NCBI RefSeq assembly: GCF_033949425.1
Contig: NZ_JAXAVX010000010.1
Span: 62,001 to 126,000, forward strand
DNA: 64,000 bases
Direction: 5' to 3'
Source of the DNA: Patulibacter brassicae
GTDB lineage: Bacteria; Actinomycetota; Thermoleophilia; Solirubrobacterales; Solirubrobacteraceae
The stretch's first letter is position 1. Each line of letters begins with the position of its first letter. A program made the translations under genes and the position numbers. Shown in pieces: positions 56,828 through 64,000 of the stretch. A model generated the notes under the pieces. That model was not told where the DNA came from, did no database searches, and saw only the letters and a program-made list of their open reading frames with translations.

Positions 56828-59646
56828 GCCGCCACCTTCCGCCGGGCCCCGATCGCCGCGAGGGCGGGCAGGACGAGGACCACCGCGAGGACCGCCACCG
56901 CGAGGTCGAGGACCGTCACGAGGCCGAACTGCCGCAGGAGGGGGATGTCGCTCACGGCGAGGACGGCGAAGCCCGCGATCGCCGTCGCCGCCGACGCGCC
57001 CACCGCGCGGCCGGTCGAGCGGGCGGTCCGGGCGATCGCCATCGCGCTGCCCTGGCCCGCCGCGCGCTCCTCGTGGTACCGCTCCGAGAGCAGGACGCTG
57101 AACTCGGTCCCGATCGCGACCACGAGCGCGCCGAGGACGACCGACAGCGGGTTCAGCGGCAGGCCCAGCGCCCACGTCGCCAGACCCGACCAGCCGGCCG
57201 CCATCGCGACGGGGACGAGCGGCACGAGCCCGCGACGCCGGCTGCGCGTGGCCACGACGAGCAGCAGTCCGACGAGCACGAGGCTGCCGAGCAGCGTCAG
57301 CACGCGCCGGGTCGAGGAGGAGACCTCGCCGCTGGCGTCGGCTACGAGGACCGGCAGCCCGGTCGCGGTCGCGCGCACGCCCTCGGGCGGATCGGCGATC
57401 GCGTCGCGGACCGCGCCGACGAGCTGGCGCTGGCGGTCCAGCGGCCCGAGCCGCAGGCCGAAGCTCAGCAGCGCGCGATCGCGGTCCGGGGCGATCGTCG
57501 ACCCGGTGAAGTACGCCGGCAGCGCGGCGAGGCTCTCGTCCACCGCCTGCTGCGTGCGCAGCTGCGCGGGGTCCAGGAGGTCCGTGGGGGCGCCGAGCGG
57601 GCAGAGCCGCGCGGCGGCGCACCCGCGGTCGGCGCGGTAGTCGCCCGCCGCGAGGATCCGCGCGCGGGCCTCCCCGATCCAGCGCAGGACCGAGGGCGCG
57701 GTCACGGCGTCGGCCTCCACGAGCACCTGCAGCTCCCCGGACACCCCGCTGGCGCGCTCGAGGGTCCGCAGGTCGCGCAGCGCCGGCAGGTCGTCGGGCA
57801 CGAGCCGCTGCAGGTCGGTCTCCACCGGCTCGCGCGAGCCGAGCACGACGCCGGCCAGCGCGAGCACGGTCCCCACGACGAGCACGAGGACGGGTCGCCC
57901 GTGGCTGAAGGCGACGAGCCGTCGCACGGCCGTCGTGCCGCCGATGCCCCCGCGCTCGGGCGCGGGCGTCGGCTCGCGCTCCCGCACGGCGGCGAGGGCG
58001 CCCCGCCGGATCGCCCGGCCGACCGGCCGCAGCGGCCGCGCGAGCAGCCGCCCCGCCGGCCCGAGGAGGCGCGCCGCGACCCGACCGACCGGCGTCAGCC
58101 GGCCGCCGATCCAGCGCGCGGCACGCAGGATTCGCGCCCCGGCGGCGCGCGCGAGGGCGACGACGGCGGCGACGAGGCGCCCTAGCGTCCGCAGGAGCGT
58201 CCCGAGCGCGCGGGCCGGTGCCGCCAGCGGGCGCGGCAGCCGACGCGGCGGGCGGTCGCGCGACCGCGGAGGCGCCGCGACGCGGTGCCCGAGCGCCGCG
58301 TGGAGGGTCAGGCCCACGGTGAACGCGGCCAGGACGGCCAGCGCCACGCCGACGAGCAGGACGAGCGCGAAGCCGCGCACGAGCGGCGTCGGCGAGAGCA
58401 GCAGGACGAGGAACCCGGCGAGCGTCGCGCCGGCGGCGAGGAGGACCGGGCGGCCGCCGGCGGCGACCGCGCGCCGCGCCGCCTCGGGTCCTCGCAGGCC
58501 GCGGCGCCGCTGCTCCTCGACCCGGGCGTGGAGCTGGACGCCGTAGTCGACCGCCAGGCCCAGCAGGACCGGCAGCGTCGCGATCGTGCCGAGGTTCACG
58601 GGGATGCCGAGCAGGCCCGTCCCGCCGAAGACGACGGCGAGCGTGCCGAGCGCGATCCCGAGCGGCAGCAGCCGCCGGCGCTCCGGGAAGGTCAGCGCCA
58701 GCACGATCCCCATCACGAGGACGCCGACGGCGAGCAGGAGCAGCAGCGCGTGCTCGAGCTCGACGGCGACCGCGTCGACGAGCACCGGCGCGCCGCTGAC
58801 GACGTAGCCGGCGCCGCGCTCGAGCCGGAACTGGTCGAGCGCCACCGCCTCGCGCACGAGCGCGACGACCGCGCGACGGTCCTCGTCGCTCAGGCCCTCC
58901 CGCAGGCGCAGCGTCACGAGCGCCGCGTCGCGGTTGGGCAGCACCGCCGCGAAGCGCGCCTTCGGCGTGCCGGCCGGCGCGTCGGCGTCGAACAGGAAGC
59001 GGCTGACGAACTGCGGGTTGGCGAGCGAGACCTGCGTCGGGTCGATCCCGTACTCCTGGCTGATCTGCTGCGCCAGCGCCGTGAGCTTCTGGATCTCGCG
59101 CTGCTGGGCCCGCTCGCCGGCGCGCCGCGCCTCCGCGCTGGTCGCGCCGCGGCGCCGGGCCGCCTGCTGCGCCTCGGCCGCGGCCTGCTGCGCCCCGGCC
59201 AGGCCGCTCTGGACCTGCGCCTGCGCGGTCTCGGTGAAGGCGTTCGCCGCGGTGTTCACGAACGTCGCGGGGCCGTAGACGACCTTCGCCGCGCGCCGCT
59301 CGCGCAGCCGCGCGCACGGACCGTCGGGACCGCCGGGGATCTCCTCCGCCTCGGGCGGGAAGCTCCCCGCCAGGCAGCCCTCGAGCCCGATGAGCCGCTG
59401 GAGGTCGTTCGTCGACGCGAGGTCGCCCGCGGACTCGCGCACGAGCACGACGATCGCCTCGTCGCCGAACGTCGCGGCGACGTCGCGGTCGGCGCGCCAG
59501 GCCTCCGAGTCGGTCCCGGTGATCGTGCGGACGGCGGCGGAGGTCCGAAGCTGCGTCAGGCCGTAGAGTCCGGCGGCGACGAGCAGGAGCGTCACGAGCA
59601 GGACGCGCCCGGGACGGCGCAGGGCGAGGTCCACGAGCCGTCCCAC
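56824..59646 (-). CDS. MMPL/RND-superfamily transporter (HpnN/MmpL-like)
   Basis: 940 aa from GTG 59646. Two RND halves: TM1 at 12-30, an extracytoplasmic loop with a coiled coil (about 130-190), five TM helices at 285-450 containing LGLAVDYGVQLHARVEEQRR with the proton-relay Asp; then an Arg-rich cytosolic linker of about 120 residues; second half from about 590, with TM helices at 765-935 where the equivalent motif reads VAIGTEFSVLLSERYHEE (Glu in place of Asp-Tyr). Probably exports or shuttles lipids. Its TAGGCT hexamer 8 bases before the GTG separates it from the MCE operon 79 bp upstream. Confidence 0.88.
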   Translation of the reverse strand: MGRLVDLALRRPGRVLLVTLLLVAAGLYGLTQLRTSAAVRTITGTDSEAWRADRDVAATFGDEAIVVLVRESAGDLASTNDLQRLIGLEGCLAGSFPPEAEEIPGGPDGPCARLRERRAAKVVYGPATFVNTAANAFTETAQAQVQSGLAGAQQAAAEAQQAARRRGATSAEARRAGERAQQREIQKLTALAQQISQEYGIDPTQVSLANPQFVSRFLFDADAPAGTPKARFAAVLPNRDAALVTLRLREGLSDEDRRAVVALVREAVALDQFRLERGAGYVVSGAPVLVDAVAVELEHALLLLLAVGVLVMGIVLALTFPERRRLLPLGIALGTLAVVFGGTGLLGIPVNLGTIATLPVLLGLAVDYGVQLHARVEEQRRRGLRGPEAARRAVAAGGRPVLLAAGATLAGFLVLLLSPTPLVRGFALVLLVGVALAVLAAFTVGLTLHAALGHRVAAPPRSRDRPPRRLPRPLAAPARALGTLLRTLGRLVAAVVALARAAGARILRAARWIGGRLTPVGRVAARLLGPAGRLLARPLRPVGRAIRRGALAAVREREPTPAPERGGIGGTTAVRRLVAFSHGRPVLVLVVGTVLALAGVVLGSREPVETDLQRLVPDDLPALRDLRTLERASGVSGELQVLVEADAVTAPSVLRWIGEARARILAAGDYRADRGCAAARLCPLGAPTDLLDPAQLRTQQAVDESLAALPAYFTGSTIAPDRDRALLSFGLRLGPLDRQRQLVGAVRDAIADPPEGVRATATGLPVLVADASGEVSSSTRRVLTLLGSLVLVGLLLVVATRSRRRGLVPLVPVAMAAGWSGLATWALGLPLNPLSVVLGALVVAIGTEFSVLLSERYHEERAAGQGSAMAIARTARSTGRAVGASAATAIAGFAVLAVSDIPLLRQFGLVTVLDLAVAVLAVVLVLPALAAIGARRKVAA

Positions 59647-59654
59647 GGCCGTGC

Positions 59655-59660
59655 AGCCTA
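59655..59660 (-). promoter_or_regulatory. -10 hexamer TAGGCT deciding the GTG start of the MMPL gene
   Basis: TAGGCT on the minus strand, 8 bases before GTG 59646; leaderless. Confidence 0.5.
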
Positions 59661-59725
59661 TCCGGCGGACCAGCGCCCGGACCCGGTGACCGGACGGCCC
59701 GTCGGGCGGGGGCGCGACGGACCGG

Positions 59726-61180
59726 TCACTCCGGGTCGCGCGCGACGCGCGGGTAGTCGCCCGTCGAGCCGTCCGGGTTCGTGAACGGTCCCTGCTTCGC
59801 GCAGCCCGGGGCCAGCGCCGTCAGGGAGGCGCCGAGCGTCTCGAGCAGGTCGCTGAGCACGCCCGCGCTCGGGCGCGGCGCCCCGCACTGGCGGTTCTCG
59901 AACACCGGCATCCCCTGGGCGAGCTGCGAGAACGCCCCGGGCTTCGCGTACGCGTTCGGGCGGTTCGTGGCCAGGCGTCGCTTCCAGATCGCGAGGTTCT
60001 CGAGGTTCAGCGGGGTGACGAGGCGCAGGTAGCCGTAGCGCTTGCCGTCGACGCCGAGCGCGCTGCCGTTGAGCGCCATCCCGGCGTTCGCGAAGAACGC
60101 GCGCCCCTCCTGCGGGTAGCGCCCGACGAACTCCAGCGCCGGGTTGACCTCGCGCAGCAGCGGCCCGATGTCGGCCAGCGCGGGACGCAGCGCGTCGGTC
60201 ACCTCGGTCAGCGCGGGCAGCCCCGTCCGGCTGCGCGTGATGAGCGGCCCGAGGTCGACGAAGAGCGCGCGCAGGTCGGGCGCGAGCTGCTCGAGGCTCC
60301 GCAGGGACGGGCTGAGCTCCCGCGCCGCCGGACGCAGCTGGGCCACGAGCGGCGCGCTCGCGTCGCTGAAGCGGCGCAGCCGGGCGACCGACCGCTGCGC
60401 CTCGCGCTGGAAGGCGGGAAGGGCCGCGACCCCCGCGCGCAGCGACGCGCCGCGGCGGTCGGTGATCGCCAGCGCGCGCCCGGCGTCGGTGATGAGGCCC
60501 GCGAGCTGCCCGCGACGCTCGCTCAGCGCGCCGACGGTCCGCCCGCCGTCGCGCACGAGGGTCCGCAGGTCGCCGCGCTGGGCGTCGAGGATCCGCAGGA
60601 GCGTCGCGCCGTCCTGGGCGAAGGGCGAGAACAGGCCGATCGCCGCGGACAGGTCCGTGCCGCGGCCGTCGAGGGCGAGCGCCGAGCGCTGGAGCTGCTC
60701 GCGGAGCGCCTCGCGGGTCGGGCGGTCGAACGTCCGCAGGACCTCGTCGAACTCGACGGTCTCGGCGACGCGGCCGTCGGGCAGGCGCCCGCCGTCCGCG
60801 ATCGCGGGGCCGCGCCGGTTCCCGGGCGTGAGCTCGACGTACGTCTCGCCGAGCAGCGTCTTGGCGCGCAGCACCGCGCGGGTGTTCCGCGGCAGCGGCG
60901 CGAACCGCGGCTGCACCTCGACGACCGCGTCGGCGCGACCGGTCCGGCGGTTCGCCTCGATCGACTTCACCTTGCCGACGGGGACGCCCGAGATCCGCAC
61001 GTCGGCCTCGCTGGCCAGCTGGGCGCCCTCGGCGAAGGACACGTGGACGCGGTACCCCTGCGGACGCAGCGGCGCGGGGCCGCCGAACGCGAGCCAGAGG
61101 AAGAGCAGCAGCGCGAAGCACGACAGCGCGAAGCCGATCATGAGGAGGATCCGGCCGACGCCGGGCGAGCGGGTGCTCAT
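59726..61180 (-). CDS. MCE/MlaD-domain protein (third in the operon)
   Basis: 484 aa. Single N-terminal TM (about residues 11-30), MCE domain at about 40-130 (YRVHVSFAEGAQLASEADVRISGVPVGKVKSIE; LRAKTLLGETYVELTPG), then a long helical region (about 140-400) that in relatives forms a needle-like tunnel, and a C-terminal segment with two Cys (NRQCGAP, APGCAKQG). Anchors outside the membrane and carries lipid to a YrbE/MlaE permease, not visible in this window. ATGA overlap with the preceding MCE gene. Confidence 0.9.
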   Translation of the reverse strand: MSTRSPGVGRILLMIGFALSCFALLLFLWLAFGGPAPLRPQGYRVHVSFAEGAQLASEADVRISGVPVGKVKSIEANRRTGRADAVVEVQPRFAPLPRNTRAVLRAKTLLGETYVELTPGNRRGPAIADGGRLPDGRVAETVEFDEVLRTFDRPTREALREQLQRSALALDGRGTDLSAAIGLFSPFAQDGATLLRILDAQRGDLRTLVRDGGRTVGALSERRGQLAGLITDAGRALAITDRRGASLRAGVAALPAFQREAQRSVARLRRFSDASAPLVAQLRPAARELSPSLRSLEQLAPDLRALFVDLGPLITRSRTGLPALTEVTDALRPALADIGPLLREVNPALEFVGRYPQEGRAFFANAGMALNGSALGVDGKRYGYLRLVTPLNLENLAIWKRRLATNRPNAYAKPGAFSQLAQGMPVFENRQCGAPRPSAGVLSDLLETLGASLTALAPGCAKQGPFTNPDGSTGDYPRVARDPE

Positions 61181-62658
61181 CGCGTGCCTCCCGTCGCGGC
61201 GGCGCCGGCGGCGGCGCGCGCCTGCTGCTCATCACGGGCCGCGGCGCCGTCGCGCGCGGCGGCGCCGCTCCGCGTCGTGGCCGCCCCGTCCCGCGTGCCC
61301 GACCGCGGCGTGTCGCCGCGGTTGCCCGACGCGTCGCCCGGGCCGATCGGGCACAGCCCCGAGCCCGAGAGGCTCGAGAAGACCCCGGTCAGCAGGCCCG
61401 CGACCGGGTTCACCCGCGCGGCGTCGGAGAACGACCCCAGCGACGTGCAGGTGACGAGGATCATGCCGCGCCGGATCGGGCCGTGGGCGTCCTGGGTGTT
61501 GAAGATCCACGGCGCGAGGTGCGTGAGCCACTGCGCCCAGAAGAGGTAGCCCTGCTCCTCGCCCGGCGGGTCGTAGGCGAGCATGTTCGCCGCGCGGTTG
61601 AGCGTCGCGAGCGTCGCCGTGGCGTCCGGCGACAGCTCGGCCGTCGTCGTGGCCGCTCGCCGCAGGCGGCGCAGGGTCGGCAGCGTCTCGCGGCTGAAGG
61701 GCAGGAGCTGCTCGCGCAGCACCGGCTCGGTGCGCTGCAGGAACGGGCGGCTCGCGCGCAGCGCGGGCTCCAGCGCGTCGGCCACGGGCTGGAGCGCCGC
61801 GGTGGCCGGCCGCAGCTGGCGGGCGAGCGCCCCGCCGTCCTGGAGCGCGGTGCGCGTCGTGCGCAGCGTGGCGGGCAGCTCGCGCAGGGCGGCGCGCAGC
61901 TCGCGATCGCGGGCGCCGATCGTCGAGAAGACGTCGTCGGTCGTGTCGACCGCCCGCACGACGTCGCCGCGGTTGCGCGCCAGCGCCTCGGTGACGAGCC
62001 GCAGCCGCCCGACGACGCGGCGCGTGTTCTCGCGCCGGTCCTCGAGCGCCTCGCCGATCCGGCGGAGGTTGCGCGTCACCGGGTCGATCTCGCGCAGGCC
62101 GTCGGAGAGCTGCCGCGACTGCCCCTCCAGCGCCGAGCCGGCGCCGTTCAGCAGCAGCTGCAGCGCGCCCCGCGTGTCGGTGTCCAGCGAGGCCAGGATC
62201 TCGTCGACGTTGACGTTCGGGCGGGTCCGGGCGGCCGGGATCGTGAAGCCGGCCGGGACGCGCGGCGCGGTCGGCGTGCCCGGGTCGAGCTCGAGCACCA
62301 TGTCGTTGAGCCCCGTCTTCGGTCGGAGCAGCGCGGAGGCGTCGCGCCGCATCATCGCGGCGTACTTCTCGCGCAGCCGGATGCCGACCACCGCACGGCC
62401 GCCGTGCAGCTCGACGTCGGTGATGTCGCCGACCTCGACGCCGGCGATCGTGACGGTCTGGCCCTGGCCCGGCGTCACCGACTGGGCGGTGTCGAGCTCG
62501 ACGCGGTACCGGACGTCCTCCTGGCCGATCCCCGGGACCCACCCCGGGAACGAGACGCGCTGGTTCACGAGCAGGTAGACGGTGACGACGAGCGCCGTCG
62601 CCGCCATCGCGAGGATGATCGCGACCCACCGGCCGTGCTGGCGGATGGCGCGCTTCAC
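61177..62658 (-). CDS. MCE/MlaD-domain protein (second in the operon)
   Basis: 493 aa from GTG 62658. TM at about 11-30, MCE domain (VRYRVELDTAQSVTPGQGQTVTIAGVEVGDITDVELHGG...LRPKTGLNDMVLELDPG), helical region with repeated Arg-rich heptads to about 390, a hydrophobic patch YLFWAQWLTHLAPWIF, and an Ala/Arg/Gly-rich tail with RDGAA repeats. Coupled on both sides (GTGA before, ATGA after). Subunit of the same hetero-oligomer as its neighbours, by analogy with Mce1A-F. Confidence 0.9.
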   Translation of the reverse strand: MKRAIRQHGRWVAIILAMAATALVVTVYLLVNQRVSFPGWVPGIGQEDVRYRVELDTAQSVTPGQGQTVTIAGVEVGDITDVELHGGRAVVGIRLREKYAAMMRRDASALLRPKTGLNDMVLELDPGTPTAPRVPAGFTIPAARTRPNVNVDEILASLDTDTRGALQLLLNGAGSALEGQSRQLSDGLREIDPVTRNLRRIGEALEDRRENTRRVVGRLRLVTEALARNRGDVVRAVDTTDDVFSTIGARDRELRAALRELPATLRTTRTALQDGGALARQLRPATAALQPVADALEPALRASRPFLQRTEPVLREQLLPFSRETLPTLRRLRRAATTTAELSPDATATLATLNRAANMLAYDPPGEEQGYLFWAQWLTHLAPWIFNTQDAHGPIRRGMILVTCTSLGSFSDAARVNPVAGLLTGVFSSLSGSGLCPIGPGDASGNRGDTPRSGTRDGAATTRSGAAARDGAAARDEQQARAAAGAAATGGTR

Positions 62659-64000
62659 TTCGCGTCCTTCCCGTCGAGGCGGCCGGCGAAGGGGCTGAGG
62701 CGCTCGGCGACCTCGCTCGCCAGGCCGCCGACGTCGCGCACGCCGCCGACCGGCGCGTCCAGGCCGGTCGTCCCGCGATCGCGGGCCTCGGCGCCCCGGG
62801 CCGCGCCGACGACCTGCGCCGCGTCGCCGGGCGCCGAGCGGGCCTCGTTCGGATCCGGCACCGGCTGCTGCGAGCACGGCTGGTCGTCGACGTAGGGCGG
62901 GCGCTGGGCCGGGCGGACGGGACGCACGCCGACCGGGGCGCGCGCCGCGCTGCCCAGGAGCGGGGAGCCCTCGCTGCTGACCTGCCCGAAGTCGAGCGTG
63001 TTCGGCCCGATCCCGGTCTGGACCCGGGCGTACGGGCCGTTGCCGTCGCCGTTCTGGCCCTCACCGGCGAGACCGACCATGCCGTACCAGAAGCCCTTGT
63101 AGGTCTCGCGGCCGGTCGTGAACCGCCCGTCCTCGATCTTCGCGTTGCCCGCGGGCAGGACCACGCGGTACGCGCACATCGAGAGCTCGTCGACCTGCGG
63201 CAGGAGCTTCGTGCTCTCCTCGGTGAAGCGCGCGAGCGCCGGGACCGCCTGCGCGGCCGTCGCCACCCAGCCACGGAGCGCATCGGGGCCCATGAGCGTG
63301 CGGGCGCTGCGCACCCACGGGATCGCGGCGTCGATCGTGGCGGCGGTCTGGCGGACGCCCGGCAGCAGGGCGCGGGCCAGCCGGCGCGTGCCCGGGAACG
63401 CCGCCCGGAGGTCCGCGAACGCCCCGTCCGCGGTGCGCAGCGTCGGCGCCAGCTCGGCGATCGAGCCCTCGAGCGCGCCCTGGTCGGCCGTCAGCGCGGC
63501 CGTCGTCCGGTCGAGACCGCGGACCGCCCCGACGAGCTGCCGGGAGTGGCCGGCGAGGTCGCCCGAGAGCGCGCCGGCGGCGGCGATGAGGCGCGAGAGG
63601 TCGTGCGGCTCCTCGCCGCGCAGCGCGTCGGCGTTGATCGCCGAGGTACGCAGCGCCGGCGGAGCGGCGAGCAGCGTGCGGCGCAGCGCCGCGGCGGCGG
63701 TGCCGTCGCCGTAGTCGCGTCCGAGGCCGTTGCCCAGGCCGGTGATCGTGTCCTGGAGGTCGCGGCGCTGCTGCGCGGGCAGCGAGCTCAGCACCTGGTC
63801 CCACTGGACCGCCGACTGCGTGCGGGTGATCGGCAGCGTGGCGTTCTCGGCGAGCGCGCCGGCGCGCGGGCTGCCGGGCTGCAGGTCGACGAAGAAGTTG
63901 CCCTCGAGGAAGATCCGCGGGCGGATCTTCAGGGTCGCGTCCCGGCGCGGGCGGGGCGCGTCGTCGCGCAGGTCCATCTTCACGAGCGAGGTCGTGCCGT
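62655..64000 (-). CDS. MCE/MlaD-domain protein, 5' end outside window
   Basis: 448 codons visible; the N-terminal TM and most of the MCE domain are cut off by the window edge. What remains begins TTSLVKMDLRDDAPRP and RPRIFLEGNFFVDLQPGSP, the end of an MCE domain, followed by the long helical region, a conserved block with SMCAYRVVLPAGNAKIEDG, and a Pro-rich C-terminal segment. First visible gene of the operon; YrbE-type permeases are expected further upstream. Confidence 0.88.
   Translation of the reverse strand, partial: GTTSLVKMDLRDDAPRPRRDATLKIRPRIFLEGNFFVDLQPGSPRAGALAENATLPITRTQSAVQWDQVLSSLPAQQRRDLQDTITGLGNGLGRDYGDGTAAAALRRTLLAAPPALRTSAINADALRGEEPHDLSRLIAAAGALSGDLAGHSRQLVGAVRGLDRTTAALTADQGALEGSIAELAPTLRTADGAFADLRAAFPGTRRLARALLPGVRQTAATIDAAIPWVRSARTLMGPDALRGWVATAAQAVPALARFTEESTKLLPQVDELSMCAYRVVLPAGNAKIEDGRFTTGRETYKGFWYGMVGLAGEGQNGDGNGPYARVQTGIGPNTLDFGQVSSEGSPLLGSAARAPVGVRPVRPAQRPPYVDDQPCSQQPVPDPNEARSAPGDAAQVVGAARGAEARDRGTTGLDAPVGGVRDVGGLASEVAERLSPFAGRLDGKDAK

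Overview
The window is 64 kb of very GC-rich chromosome, densely packed and mostly in short, often overlapping operons. It looks like an actinobacterium. Markers seen are CarD next to DisA and RadA, ClpC1-type ClpC, an mIHF-like protein, MCE proteins in a multi-gene operon, an LppX/LprG-like lipoprotein, and many genes whose -10 hexamer (TANNNT) lies only 6-10 bases before an ATG/GTG, i.e. leaderless transcripts. The mixture (D-glucuronyl C5-epimerase-like protein, AbiEi/DUF559 protein, ArsA-HSP20 operon) suggests class Thermoleophilia (Patulibacter/Conexibacter-like). The class assignment is inference. I see no insertion sequence, prophage, CRISPR array, rRNA or convincing tRNA.

Layout. 1-2.9 kb (-): two multi-membrane GT-C-like proteins. 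2.96-8.6 kb (-): radA, disA, carD, ispD, a PHP phosphatase and ispF, covering DNA repair, c-di-AMP, RNA polymerase control and isoprenoid precursors. 8.9-11.4 kb: a lone AbiEi/DUF559 protein and a Cys/Met-metabolism PLP enzyme preceded by a leaderless 25-codon ORF. 11.7-18.8 kb (-): clpC, then greA-lysS, dus and coaX. 18.9-27.7 kb: a GST-like protein (+), then on the minus strand folP, folB, a thioesterase, folK, ftsH, hpt, tilS and an HTH-adenylate cyclase fusion; ftsH-hpt-tilS is a common bacterial neighbourhood.

27.8-43.6 kb: two coiled-coil proteins flanking a nucleoside phosphorylase-like protein; a large exported cell-wall protein with a transglycosylase domain, a degenerate M23 region and an M15-like domain; sirtuin plus HAD-ECH beta-oxidation fusion; PadR; small membrane proteins; alpha/beta hydrolase; lipoprotein; C5-epimerase-like protein; and a three-gene ArsA operon. 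43.7-49.0 kb (+): MoxR ATPase, VWA protein and a complete ABC importer (ATPase, permease, NMT1-like lipoprotein), partly translationally coupled.

49-55 kb holds the most interesting locus. Two tandem GNAT-fold proteins of 409 aa resemble bacterial ceramide synthases (bCerS), and they are divergent from a serine palmitoyltransferase-like alpha-oxoamine synthase. Together they suggest a sphingolipid pathway in a Gram-positive organism. 55-64 kb (-): an MCE operon (three genes, the first cut by the window edge) followed by an MMPL/RND transporter and a membrane-anchored thioredoxin-fold protein, a probable lipid-transport module at the envelope.
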